Positions 17,958 to 29,537 of a stretch of 64,000 bases of DNA are shown in pieces. How positions within the stretch are numbered: the stretch's first letter is position 1; each line of letters starts with the position of its first letter. The translations under genes and the position numbers were made by a program. This DNA comes from Bombyx mori (Eukaryota > Arthropoda > Insecta > Lepidoptera > Bombycidae), in NCBI RefSeq assembly GCF_030269925.1, contig NC_085132.1:5664501-5728500 (forward strand). Direction: 5' to 3'. Under the pieces are notes generated by a model. The model was not told where the DNA came from. It made no database searches and was given only the letters and a program-made list of their open reading frames with translations.

Positions 17958-18297
17958 AAAGCAAGTTTTTTAACCTTTGTTTGAAATATTAGGGAGTGCC
18001 GATTGAAGTATTTTATCAAAATCACTTAGGAAGGGACAAGACGAAACAAGCTTTTATTTTTAATATAAATCGCGAAAACTTCATCGTTTATTTCACACGA
18101 AACAATTTCTGAACATAAATGTTTAGTATCTAAAATGAGAGGCTTAAGCTTCAATTTTCTCGTCTCTTTCAGCAAAAACGTGTCCCGTTAATTCAATCAT
18201 TTGATACGTGCGCGAAAGCTTTATTGTCGTCATCCAACGGATACTTAACGTCGTACGGGTTGTGGTTTAGCTGAGTCTCGTTCATATCTTTATTGGG
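17958..18297. other. no feature recognised
   Basis: Spacer without recognisable exon or repeat. Confidence 0.45.
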
Positions 18298-18790
18298 TTC
18301 ATTTTATTTATTTAAGGATTACCGACAGAGCTTACAGTAAGACATAAAATAGCATACATGTATAGAGCAATTGATAACTGCAACTCTAGAGGCAATCACA
18401 GCATGCATTACATTAATATATCAAAAGAGATTTAACAATACTATTAATAATAATAATAAATTAAAAACAAAAGAAAGACAACAAGGACAGTAATACCCGA
18501 GTACTCAGACCAAGGCTGAGGCTGAGGTTCAACAACAACTTTTTATGATTTTGTTCCTGATTATTAGAAGGGAATCGCCAAATATGTCAAGGTTTTCAGC
18601 TTTTCTGAATAGATTATTATAAAGGTTAGTTAGACGAGGAGCAGGTGAGTGCTTGCCTAGATTGGTTCTGCTAAAGCGGGTGCTGAAAAGAGTAATTTTA
18701 ATAAATTTTGCTGGCGTTTGGGTTTATTGTAAGCCCCATAGGTAGGCATAAGGATTTAAGAAATAATACAGTTTGACTTTAATCTCGTGT
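18298..18790 (-). mobile_element. LINE, C-terminal reverse-transcriptase region and 3' UTR, antisense
   Basis: On the minus strand a frame reads TRFSRTNLGKHSPAPRLTNL then YNNLFRKAENLDIFGDSLL to a stop near 18530, the conserved last part of LINE ORF2 proteins; upstream of this the frame is broken. The element ends in a TTTATTTA (AAAT-type) tail at 18300-18312. Dead, 5'-truncated. Confidence 0.5.
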
Positions 18791-18877
18791 TTCAAGACGA
18801 ATGACGGCATTTACGTTGGGGTGTCTGTGAGCTATGGCGTGACAATGTTCATTAATGCAAAAAAATATATTAAAAGA

Positions 18878-19491
18878 CTAGCTTTTGCCCGCGATTTCGT
18901 CCGCGTGGAAAACTTCACAAATAATGCTTTATTTTAGAACAAATTTGGTTAGCATAAAAAACGCCATAGTGAACCAACCTTAACATATAGACATATGCTG
19001 TGGCGAACTTTTTTTTAGATATTTTAAAGGGCAACAATTTTTTCATACATCACTTTCTTCTTCTTCTTCGTCGCTTTCTTCATTGCTGAAGGTCGTGTCC
19101 CTGAAACTTGACCGTTGCCTGTCTCGTGAGCTGTTTCCATCTCGTTCGGTCCTCAGCTGCTCGAATGACGGTTGCGACTGGCAACCCAGTTAGAGCGGTT
19201 TCTTGATCACACCAACGGCTAGGTAATCGGCCGCGGGGTCTCTTTCCTTCTACATCACTTTAGCGAAACTTTAACCATTTCCGCAGCGCACGCAGTGGAA
19301 GCTCTCAAAAGGGATTAAAACCACTATTTTGAAACATTCTTTATTGGTGCTCCGCTTGCATTGATCCTAGCGTGATGTTATATAGCCTATAGCCTTCCTC
19401 GACAAATGGGCTATATAAAACTGAAAGAATTTTTCCTGAGATTAGCGCGTTAAAACAAACAAACTCTTCAGCTTTATAATATTAGTATAGA
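18878..19491 (-). mobile_element. Non-autonomous Helitron carrying a nested LINE fragment
   Basis: On the plus strand it opens CTAGCTTTTGCCCGCGATTT and closes TTATAATATTAGTATAGA, with host A before and T after, so it is a minus-strand TC...CTAG Helitron. Its interior is split by the LINE insertion at 19057-19250. A short-class Bm1 begins 2 bp after its end. Confidence 0.8.
19057..19250 (-). mobile_element. RTE-like LINE stub with (GAA)n tail inside the Helitron
   Basis: Flanked by an exact 11-bp duplication TACATCACTTT (19046-19056 and 19251-19261). On the minus strand it reads GKRPRGRLPSRWCDQ, later AEDRTRWKQL, the C-terminal motifs of RTE-type proteins, and ends in GAAGAAGAAG. A clean, heavily 5'-truncated target-primed insertion. 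Confidence 0.82.
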
Positions 19492-19493
19492 TT

Positions 19494-19744
19494 ACTGGTG
19501 GTAGGACCTCTTGTGAGTCCGCACGGGTAGATACCACCACCTCACCTATTTCTGTCGTGAAGCAGTAACGCGTTTCGATTTGAAGGGTGGGGTGGCCGTT
19601 GTAACTATACTGAGTGAGACCTTAGAACTTATATCTCAAGATGGGTGGTGCATTTAAGTTGTAGATGTCTATGGGTTCCAGTAACCACTTAAGACCAGGT
19701 GGGCTGTGAGCTCGTCCATCCATCTAAGCAATAAATAAATAAAA
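19494..19744 (+). mobile_element. Bm1-type SINE, short class
   Basis: Starts ACTGGTGGTAGGACC and ends AAGCAATAAATAAATAAAA. Confidence 0.9.
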
Positions 19745-21160
19745 GAATTCACAATTATATTATTTATTTTATATTTTTGTTCATTCGTCATATATAGTTA
19801 ACTATCTGTATAGTATAGTTTGTTTTGTTTCAATTTAATATATAATATTTAAGGGACATGTTTTGATTTATTGCACATCAAAATAATAAAAAAAGGATAG
19901 CATTAAAGTAAAAAATAATCACTTCAGGAAATGAATTAGCCGCGAAATACTTATCGTTTGAAAAAAAAGGTACTTATTAATAAATTCAAATGAATATTTT
20001 AATGATAGTGTTGCTAAAAAACAATTTACATAAAGAAATACCTATAGAGAAAAGTGCTATTAAAATAACCAATTGACGCCATTAGAGAAGGTTTTTTCTT
20101 TTATAGAACTGTAGCAGTTATGTGGAACGTAAATCGCGTTTTCATACAAAAAGCGCGTTTTGTATGAGTTACTGCGACGTAATATTGTTAAATACGTAAT
20201 TAACAAACCTTTCACGTCGGCGTTAAATGAAATTTCTCTCGGAATCACCTCGCGTACTGACTCATACGTTATGTTAAATTAATTAATAGCAGTTAAAATG
20301 AATGATGCTATTAACAATGTACTGTGATTACACAACTCTACAAAAAAAAATTCGTTCTCTGTCCTAACGTTTACACTAGGTTTTTTCGGTTAATTATTCA
20401 CAAAAACGAAAAATAAAATACCTTTTTTTGTATAAAGTTTGCTTTTGTGATAGTTATAGTAATAATACTCATTTTTCAATTTTTTTATAAATTTTAATTA
20501 ATTTTAATACTTTCAAAAAAACCGCGCTATGAGAGTGGGATGTTTATGTTTACACAGTGCCGCTAGATGGCACTCGAGTTATACACAACGATCAGGTGTT
20601 TTGTACAAGCCCAGAAAAACTTAAAATGTCACGAAAGTGTAAATACGATGCTGATGCATTTTGTTTCAATTGGTCATAATTAATAATTTATCAAAGTTCA
20701 AAAGCAAACTGTTTCATGCCGTGTATTTTTTTTTTTCGTGTAAATACAATCTAAAATATCGAAATTTTATGCTTTGCGTGTCAAAGTCAAATTTGGTGTT
20801 GACCCGTGTTATTTTTTAAATGATTTTTGATCTTTTACAATCAACTTTCTCATAACAGTCGCACTGTGTATGTGTCGCAGTCTCCTCTATACGGGTTTCG
20901 GTAACTATAACATTATGTGTTTGTGTATATCATTGTTCTACATTTTTTTGTCTGGAGCATTCTACGGTCCGATTTGAAGTATAGGAAAACCGACATTCCA
21001 ATGGAAAAGGATCTTAAAGGAGAGCCGTGGAATCCTCTTTCGATACAATTTGTATAGACCATAATATTAGAGGTTATTAAAGTTTTTACAGAATTAGTAA
21101 ACTTTATCATTTAATATCGCTGGGTCTGCATATAACAGATCGTTTATTTTAACCGCAATC
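19745..21160. other. no gene; AT-rich unique-looking sequence with one CTCF-like site
   Basis: Apart from CCGCTAGATGGCAC at 20560-20573 I see no feature. Open frames at 20060 and 20913 (minus) lack support. Confidence 0.45.
20560..20573 (+). promoter_or_regulatory. CTCF-like motif
   Basis: CCGCTAGATGGCAC fits every position of the CTCF core consensus CCRSYAGRKGGCRS as I remember it. It is within AGTGCCGCTAGATGGCACT, itself partly palindromic. Single-motif evidence only. Confidence 0.3.
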
Positions 21161-21262
21161 TTTTTTTAACTGTGTAGATGGGTGGACGAGCTAACGGTCC
21201 GCCTAGGGTTAAGTGGCTACCGGAGCCTATAGACATCAACAACGGAAAGTCCGCCACCTATT
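21161..21262 (-). mobile_element. Bm1-type SINE, diverged 3' end, antisense
   Basis: Poly(T), GTAGATGGGTGGACGAGC, then CCGGAGCCTATAGACATC; interior substitutions mark it as old. Confidence 0.75.
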
Positions 21263-21899
21263 ATTCATGTATATAGTAGTAAATAAATAAGAATTGATAG
21301 TATATTGCTGTAAAATATACTTAACTCTCAAAGTATTATTGAGGTGAGGCCAAGAATGAGATCAATAATTTTGAATGAAATTAAAAGCTGTTTTTCATGA
21401 ATTGCCACATCACGTTACTATCAATAGTGAGTCTTGCGATGAATTGCTAACATACCTTTAACGTTGCAAAAACGGACTGCCACAAGCCATTATAAAATTT
21501 AACTTAAATAATGAGTTAAGCATTTCTTCCTCTTTCAAGTTTAAATTATTAACGTTTTTAATTCACTTTGTTAGCTCTATAATACATATATAACTATTTC
21601 GGATTCTTACAGATCTGCATATCTATTTGGATGTCACTTTGCATCTGACTAGACGACGCAATAATCCACTTCTCGTGGACGCCGCCAATGACAGTCTCTG
21701 CTCACGCAGCAGTCTAGCATCGACCTCCTCACAAATACTTCTATTCTCTCAGGGCTATTCACTCTATATCTTTTTATTATTTTTGTTTTTTTTTTTTAAG
21801 TTACTAACATAGATTATAAGTAATTATTACTAACAAAATGTTATGGTTTAAAAAAAAAACTGAAATAAAGTATTAATAATAATAACAATAATATATCTC
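21263..21899. other. no gene recognised
   Basis: A small GC-richer island at 21620-21750 has a 61-codon frame, probably LINE-derived because CTCAGGGCTATTCACTC there resembles CTCAGGGCTGTTGTCAA at the next repeat. Confidence 0.4.
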
Positions 21900-22170
21900 T
21901 CAGGGCTGTTGTCAACTCTTGCCAACGCTACTAGTATTACCGTTAGCAGCAATTAAAGATAAGGTCATCGTACTCTGTGACGAGTTCCACGATCTTCTCT
22001 GCGTGCGATGTAAATCCAGTAGTAGCTGCACTTGAGCTGTTAGGCCTACTTCTGAGGCGCTTTAGAAGCTGATGACTAGCCTTTCTCAGCCGGTCGAGGG
22101 TGCTCCTGTTCCAGCGAAGCTGGTAAGGACCCCGAACCGTCAGCAATACAGTAAAAAAGCTTTGCTAAGT
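21900..22170 (-). mobile_element. LINE 3'-UTR family A relative, antisense
   Basis: TTGAGCTGTTAGGCCTACTT...GGCGCTTTAGAAGCTG resembles the upstream part of the family seen at 51645 (TTGAGTTGTTAGGTCTCC, GGAAGCGCTGGG). Confidence 0.45.
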
Positions 22171-22546
22171 GCTAGGACACTCAAGCTAAAATCATCACCT
22201 TTGTTGCCGGCCTTTCTTCTTTTAAAAATTTATTTCCTAATAAAACCAAATGAGTTGGAGCTTTGAAATGTCTCTTCATTTTTCAAATTATTCTGAAGAA
22301 CGTTATTGGTTGAGTGGTTAACGTTTGACTTACTCGTATTTCCGATACACGAAATAAATCTTCATAAAATTTTAGTGTGTGCAGGCGATATATTGACGTA
22401 CTAAAAATGTCGTAAAATAATGTACTTGCATCGCATAGGCTAACGTAACGCTTGCTGTAGCATTGTAGCAGAGTGCTACGTAGCGTCTACGTGCCTACGA
22501 AAAATGTAGACAAGTGATGATTGAAAATTAATGTATGAACTATATT
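22171..22546. other. no feature recognised
   Basis: Spacer with GTAGCATTGTAGCAGAGTGC-type short repeats near 22455-22490 only. Confidence 0.4.
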
Positions 22547-23070
22547 GTCGTCATGGCCTAAGGGATAAGACGTCCGGTGCATTCGTGTTGAACGATGCAC
22601 CGATGTTTGAATCCCAGGCGGGTACCACATTTTCTAATGAAATACATACTCAACAAATGTTCACGATTGACATCCACGGTGAACGAATAACATCGTGTAA
22701 TAAAAATCAAACCCGCAAAATTTTAATTTGCGTAATTACTGGTGGTTGGACGTCTTGTGAGTCCGCGCGGGTAGGTACCACCGCCCTGCCTATTTCTGCC
22801 GTGAAGCAGTAATGCGTTTCGGTTAAGGGCGGGGCAGCCGTTGTAACTATACCGAGACCTTAGAACTTATATCTCAAGGTGGGTGGCGGCATTTACGCTG
22901 TAGATGTCTATGGGCTTCGGTAGGGTGGGGCAGCCGTTGTAGCTGTACTTTAGACTTTAGAACTTATATCTCAAGGTGGCTGGCGCATTTACGTCGTAGA
23001 TGTCTATAGGCTCCAGTAACCACTTAACACCAGGTGGGCTGTAAGCACGTCCCCATCTACGCAATAAAAA
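22547..23070 (+). mobile_element. Bm1-type SINE, full length with an internal tandem duplication
   Basis: tRNA-like head at 22547, palindrome near 22710, body, and AATAAAA end. The GGGGCAGCCGTTGTA-to-TAGATGTCTAT segment of about 95 bp is present twice (about 22830-22920 and 22925-23010) with several differences, so the copy is about 90 bp over-length. Confidence 0.9.
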
Positions 23071-23204
23071 TTTTTGTCTCTGGTTCAATTCGCGCCTTTT
23101 CTAAATGAGAATGTTAGGTTTGATTTCATTAAGTTGTTTTAATTTTCGGTATGTGGTAAATAATCAGTATTTGATTTATATAGGGAAACTGTATATCAAT
23201 AGAA

Positions 23205-23420
23205 TCTATACTAATATTATAAAGAGGAAAGATTTGTTTGTTTGTTTGTTTCGAATAGGCTCCGAAACTGCTGGACCGATTTGAAAAAATCTTTTTCCAT
23301 TAGAAGCCAACATTGTCCCTGATGAACATAGGCTACTTTTTTAAATTTTTTTTTTATTTTTTTTTTTTTGTTTCATGTGTGTTTTAATGTTTCCGAAGCG
23401 ATGCGAGGGCGGGTCGCTAG
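23205..23420 (+). mobile_element. Non-autonomous Helitron (family ending GGCGGGTCGCTAG)
   Basis: TCTATACTAATATTATAAAG to GCGAGGGCGGGTCGCTAG between A and T; very similar to 12416-12640, suggesting recent spread. Confidence 0.85.
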
Positions 23421-24220
23421 TCATGTATAAGATGAAGTTTTATTTTTTATCAAGTTGGTTTTAAATTATTAATTTAAAATTGTTATAATCTTGTAATGTC
23501 AACGCTTCTTGTAATGTCATTATAGCCAAATTTCAGATGAACTCAATCTTTGTTGAAAACACTTAGCCTAGCAAAATTAAATGAAGCGAAATTTTAAGTT
23601 GAACCATCTGAAATTGATTATGCGATGAAATTGAATGAAATGGAAACGAGATGAGAAGACATTATGGATATAACGGTGGAATGTACAGACAGTACAATCA
23701 AAGTTTCAGAAGAACTCACAAAAATTACTTGTGGTAACTGACACTTAGATGTTTAGTCTCATTAGGTGGCGGCATTCATTCATGACAATTATGTTCCAGT
23801 AATCACTTAACGCAAGGTGGGTGAGGAGCAATTCATTTGCTTATGCAAGAAAAGCTACGTTCAGAGTTTTTTTCATTTATCTTATGTACTTTTACAGGTA
23901 GTATTCGCTAAATAAGCTCTTATTATCTCACGTTCCAACATGAAGAAATATTAAATAAGCAAAATAATTCACATAAATACGCTCATCACATTCCCGCCAA
24001 AGGCCCTAAAAATTTACCTTGGACGCAAGGTCAACGAACTTGTGCGCCGCGGGGAGGATTAATTTCGCTACTCAGCTTTGTCTTACATTGCGTGCTCAGA
24101 AAATTAATATAAAGAAAGATGAACTTCCTAAGACTATAACTAAATTTTCACACTTCTTTCTATACTGTCGATTTAGTACTATTGTAGGAATAGCAGCCAT
24201 CTGATATTGAATAGTAACAG
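23421..24220. other. no gene; one old Bm1 trace at 23765-23850
   Basis: GGTGGCGGCATTCATTCATG...TTCCAGTAATCACTTAACGC...GGTGGG preserves the order of the Bm1 3' end but is much diverged. Confidence 0.45.
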
Positions 24221-24464
24221 TTTTTTTTTATTGCTTAGATGGGTGTACGATATCCCGGTCCACCTGTTGTTAAGTAGTTACTGGAGCCCGTAGACATCTA
24301 CAACGCCAATGCGCCACCCACCTTGAGATATAAGTTCCAATGTCTCAGTATAGTTACAACGGCTGCCCCACCCTTCAAACCGAAACGTATTACTACTTTA
24401 CGGCAGAAATAGGCGGGGTGGTGGTACCTACCCGCGCGGACTCACAAGAGGTGTTACCACCAGT
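24221..24464 (-). mobile_element. Bm1-type SINE, short class, antisense
   Basis: Poly(T)ATTGCTTAGATGGGTG to TTACCACCAGT; same terminal point as the other short copies. Confidence 0.9.
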
Positions 24465-24812
24465 AATAGGGTACTTATTACGTGTTTTTAATATTTTATC
24501 TTAAATTTGACATTCCGAGTTATGTTTATTAAATTAATTCGGTTGGTATTTTGAATTTGTTTGCTCTTAACATTTTTGTTATTTATTGAATCTTTAGTTG
24601 AAAAATTATTTAACTTAAAACACGACTTAAAATTGTTGGCAACGAGTTGTATAGCAAACATTCTCGGCCGATGGATTTATAGATAACATCGTTATAAACT
24701 CATCTCTAGTGTTCTAGACAAATATGAATTGCTTTTGTTATTGTTTGCAGCCGCTAAAAGTTTTCGAGAAACCTGTTTCACCTATAAATTAGAATCTCAA
24801 TAAAATATTCGA
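24465..24812. other. no feature recognised
   Basis: AT-rich spacer. Confidence 0.45.
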
Positions 24813-25066
24813 TTTTTTTTATTGCTTTTTTATTGCTTAGATGGGTGGACGAGCTCACAGCCCACCTGGTGTTAAGTGGTTACTGGAGCCCATGGACATC
24901 TACAACGTAAATGCGTCATCCACCTTGAGATATAAGTTCTAAGATCTCAGTATAGTTACAACGGCTGCCCCACCCTTCAAACCGAAACGTATTACTGCTT
25001 CACGGCAGAAATAGGTAAGGCGGTGACACCCACCCGCGCGGATTCACAAGAGGTCCCACAACCAGT
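24813..25066 (-). mobile_element. Bm1-type SINE, short class, antisense
   Basis: TTTTTTTATTGCTT is repeated before AGATGGGTGGACGAGC, and the copy ends CACAACCAGT. Confidence 0.9.
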
Positions 25067-26029
25067 AAAGATAGATATACATTAGAAGTTAATAAAATAC
25101 AGTAATATTTCAACGGACAAAACTAGTAAAAAAAGAATTGTTGAAGTGATATAACATTTGATTGTAAACTACAAATGCATTATGATTCTTTTTTATTGCG
25201 TTAGTGGGTGAACGTGATATAAAATAGTTGAAGACATGAGTGGATGAAGGGGTTAAGTATCATTTTTAAGATTTTAGAATTTTTACATTAAATGAAAGTG
25301 TTATGTGCCTATAAACCATATTAGACCTTAAAACTCCGGATTTAAGGCCTGTTTTTAGAAATTGCATGTGTTAAAGGAGCTATGTACGAAGAAAAAGTAA
25401 ATGTAACAAAAGTTTGTTGCCCGTTTTCTCAAAATTAACAAATTGTATCATATCCCTTTTACCCATTAATGTCTTCAGTTATAGGAGCCCATAGACATCA
25501 CAAGGTGAAAACGGCTTTGAGACATTAGTTCCGGTACCACTTAACATCAGGTGGGCTGTGAGTTCGCCCACCCACGAACAAAAAATGAAAAAAAATCGCC
25601 CAATTTAAATCATGTTAACGTACTATTCTTTCATCTCCCACAATATTAATAAATTAAAACGGCCCCCAAAATATTGAGTTGTTTTTGCTGTGCTACACAG
25701 AACCGTTCGAATCCGATTTGATCTTACCTAATAAAATCTTATGCGAACGATTTTTCGTTTGGTACTTTCCTAAATGTTGTGAAGGGGAAAATGAAGGGAT
25801 CAAAACAGATAGAAAACGCTTAAGGGACTTACTTTAAACGAATAAGAAATAATTGATGCTGAATCCGGAATTTCGTACCGGAAGACAAGTATATTTGTTC
25901 CAAATTGAACTGGTGAATGAAATTTTAATGATTTTTCAAACAAATAAGCTTAAGTCCAAATGATGTTTAGTGGTACTGGTTTTGGGTATTAGTAATGTGA
26001 GAGGCATAGTCAATTAACTGCCTATTGTT
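25067..26029. other. no gene; weak Bm1 trace at 25470-25590
   Basis: GGTACCACTTAACATCAGGTGGGCTGTGAG is a fragment of the Bm1 3' end; nothing else is recognisable. Confidence 0.4.
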
Positions 26030-26505
26030 GAAGACTCTCTTCTGAAGTTCCGTTTGAACAGGAATACCTTACAGTGCTTGAGGAGCACCATCTAGTGGAT
26101 CAAAGTCACGGTCAGTGTTTGGTGGTCGGCTGGTGGTATGATTAATCACAGCTTCTTACCAAAACGCATCGGTTTAGCAACTGCAACTGGACATAATGAT
26201 GGAGAAGTTGGCGAATCTCGGGCTAGACTCAGTTATTCACTCATCCTCTTTGCACGACAACGCTTGACCTCATATGGTATAACAGACTCTAAGCTACAAG
26301 ATGTAGGGCCGGACCAGACCTTGCGTTAATAGAATTCTACTTTTTCCAAGGTTTGGACACCTTCTTGGCAGAGAAAGAATTCGACCACCCGAGAGGTGGT
26401 ATAAAATGCCATTAAAGGCTTTGTTGGCGATGTATAACCTAACCTAACTTCTTTAAGAAAGGCTTTGAAAAATTACGACTGCACTGATATCATGTGTGCA
26501 TATTT
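26030..26505 (+). pseudogene. Decayed mariner-type transposase
   Basis: At 26250 the frame reads L-H-D-N-A-stop-P-H-M, the HDNARPH catalytic-core motif of mariner transposases with the Arg codon changed to TGA. Downstream, in other frames, come DTFLAEKEFD, NAIKGFVGD and, at the end, LRKALKNYDCTDIMCAYFD, matching the C-terminal layout. Several frameshifts and stops; no inverted ends were identified. Non-functional. Confidence 0.65.
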
Positions 26506-26794
26506 TGATAGATCGAAATAAATAAATAAATAATAAAATATAATTAATAAATGAAACCTTCAAGGCAAAATACCTAAAATTATTTATTTAATTTTCGTTA
26601 TATTCTAATACTTTACAGTTTTCGTGATCACGGACGATGTGATCACAATAATTAGTATAAATAGTTAGTTCATATTTTGTGAATCCGCAGAAAGTAGCTA
26701 AAAGGCATTCTTTTTCATTAAAATGTTATTATAAGTACGGCGTGTACACTTATTTGTAGTAACATAAATTGTGTAACAGTAATAATACTCTCTT

Positions 26795-26935
26795 CTTCAA
26801 CCTTTGTCCACTCAAGTAGGTCTCTGCATATGCACTCCATTCTTTTCCGTCTTGCTTTTCGCATCTAGTCCTTACCAGCTATTTTGGCCAAGTTGTCGGT
26901 CTACCTCATTGGTTGCCCACGTTACCCCACAATAC
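26795..26935 (-). mobile_element. RTE-like LINE C-terminal stub with GAAGAAGAG tail, antisense
   Basis: Plus-strand CTCTTCTTCAACCTTTGTCC then ACTCAAGTAGGTCTCTG...TTGGCCAAGTTGTCGGTC is the reverse of a W-T-stop...AG-x-x-W type LINE end. Frame is broken. Confidence 0.5.
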
Positions 26936-27026
26936 TCGATACCAGAAACATACCAGACCATAACATACTTGATACCAGAAATAATAGAACCTTGTATATT
27001 TTTGGTGTAATTGTCAGCTAGCACAT

Positions 27027-27245
27027 GGCTTTCTGGTCACCGTCCTCGTCGACCCCGTCGCTTGCAACGAAGGACTCGACGAGCGAATTCACCCATAAAC
27101 ACAGCCCACTGAGTTTCTCGCCGGATCTTCTCAGTGTCGCGTTTCCGGTGGTAGATTCTGAGAAGCACTGCTCTTGCTAGGGTCAGTGTTAGAAACACTC
27201 CGGTTTGAGCCCCGTAAGTTCACCTACTAGTTAAGGTTACGCTGA
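27027..27245 (-). mobile_element. LINE 3'-UTR family A, antisense
   Basis: CACAGCCCACTGAGTTTCTC, CCGGTGGTAGATTCTGAGAA, GCCCCGTAAGTTCACCTACT and AAGGTTACGCTGA are the reverse of the copy at 15841. Confidence 0.65.
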
Positions 27246-27707
27246 CAAAGAAAAAAAACATGGCTTCGTTTGCGGAAGCTAGATACAGCATCTAGATATA
27301 ACATAAAAAAAAGTCGAAAGACGTCTATCTTCCGTTACAGAACCAAAACGAAGCTTTTAAAGCTTGATATTTGCGAACGCGACACACATTCCGCGTGTTG
27401 TTTATTTGTGGCTACGAAATGTATTACTGAGAATTTAGTATGTGGCTTCGATGTTTGTGTTACGAAAATTGGTGTTTATTCTTCCAATTTTGTCTTGATG
27501 TCAATATAAGACTTTTTGCGATCTTGTTTGGCGACACACCATTTTAAATGTAGCTCTTGCTGATTCACTGTTTCGAGCGTCGCGCGTGTCTGTTTTGTTT
27601 TGTTATATTTAATGATCTAGATCTAGTGGAGTGCTTTCACGTCACAGTTAGCATTCCTCGGATGCAGCTTACGGTAGAAACAGCATTTTCTTTACTATTT
27701 TTTAATT
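27246..27707. other. no gene recognised
   Basis: A 79-codon frame (27270-27509) has cysteines but no start, splice or domain support. Confidence 0.4.
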
Positions 27708-27942
27708 ACTGGTGGTAGGACCTCTTGTCAGTCCGCACGGGTAGGTACCACCACCCTGCCTATTTCTACCGTGAAGCAGTAATGCGTTTCGGTTTGAAGG
27801 GTGGGGTAGCTGTTGTAACTATACTGAGAACTTAGAACTTATATCTCAAGGTTGTAGATGTCTATGGGCTCCAGTAACCACTTAACAGCAGGTGGGCTGT
27901 GAGCTCGTCCAACCACCTAAGCAATAAAAAATAAATAAAAAA
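27708..27942 (+). mobile_element. Bm1-type SINE, short class with internal deletion
   Basis: ACTGGTGGTAGGACC start; the GGGTGGCGCATTTAC segment is deleted between CTCAAGG and TTGTAGATG; ends AATAAAAAATAAATAAAA. Confidence 0.88.
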
Positions 27943-29537
27943 TATTTTGATTAATATATGAAATATGAAAGTCTATAATATATACTTGAAGTACTTAGGA
28001 CTGCCGAAGATGACATGTGGACAGGAATTGTGTAATGGGTGATGGGAGAACCGCTATCAAATTAGATACGACCTTCAGAAATGAAGATGCCGATTCAGGA
28101 GGAAAGGAGGCTTTGGGACATGAAGCTTAACATTTCAATTGGAAAGTATGACGTCCTATCTTTCAAACTTAAACACCTGAGATATCTTCTATACATAAGG
28201 CAATTGGTATTTTAAAATTTGCCCACTAGTTATTTATTATAAATAAATAATAAAATATTTAGAAAAATCTAAAAAGAATCTCGAATGTTAATTGGGTACG
28301 TGGTTTCGTAGATCATCAAGATAATTTTTTCCTCCTTTAAAAAAAAACAGGATAAGAGTTCAGTCGCCTAATTGAGTGAGGTTTTCAGATATAACGACAT
28401 CCAATTAGGGAAGCTTATTTTATGAATCTTATTAATGATTTGTGGAGGTTGAAAAACTTGGCTTTTTGTACATTCCATTTAAACCTCGAAAAGATAATGA
28501 GAATATAAATATGTTCGTTTAATCTGATTAAAAAGCTTTTTTATCCTCATCCATACCTGCCTGCAAATGTTTACTACTGTATTCTGTAGACACTGAATAA
28601 TGGGATACAAAACTGTAGTCTCAACCAGTTATAAACTATTTATATATTAAATATTATTTACATTGTCATGTTCCAAAATGCTTCAGTGAAATATTCTTAA
28701 TTTTCAGAATAATATGCTGTAAATTAGTGTATTAAGGCACCTATCATAACCGTGGCATATAATACGAGAGTGTATATGAACACAATGCAAGCGTCGGAAC
28801 GCTGCTTCGAAAAAACGGCGCGCTACGATAACGCATTTATTATGGCCTCAATTACATATCTGACCCAGACTACGGGGCAACGCAATGTCGCCGGCGTCAC
28901 CCAAAAAATGTGACGATGATGATGGAAAACGATTTACATCTTCTTTATAATTACTCGGATTATGACTTTGTGCTGTACCGTCAACCTGAATATTTCTGTT
29001 TCGAAACAGCCTTACGTTCTGGTCTCAAATTAGGAGTCGACATTCAGGTTGATGTCTATAAATTTGGGTAATCACGTAAAATGAGATAGGTCCATATTAC
29101 GGCATAAAAATTTTGTAATTCTCTAAGGGTTATTCTGTAGCATTCACTTCGTTGAGTGGAAAACGATTTGAGAATAATGTTTATAATATTCTAAAAACTA
29201 AGAAATATAAACAGCGATATTTAGAATACTCGTGAGAGAAAAAAGAGAGGAAACGGAAAGGTCCACTATAATTCAGTAATTAATTTAGAAACGAACGCTT
29301 TTAATAAAGGTTGTAATTTGGTAATTAATTTGAGGAATCGGAGGAAAATAATTTCTTTGATACATTTTTAATTAAGTTGAATACGGCCTGACCCTCTGGC
29401 GTGTTTAGTTGCTCTGATTCAGACACATAAAGTCTTCTTTTAATTTGTTTAATAAGTTTAAAAATATTCCTCGAAGCCATATAGACTTTTGTAACGATTT
29501 CTTTTTCGAAAACAAATTATATTTTATTTGGGCATGT
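27943..29537. other. no gene recognised
   Basis: 1.6 kb of AT-rich sequence. A GC-richer patch at 28740-28930 ends in GATGATGATGG and may be another LINE stub, but I found no protein motif in it. Confidence 0.4.
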
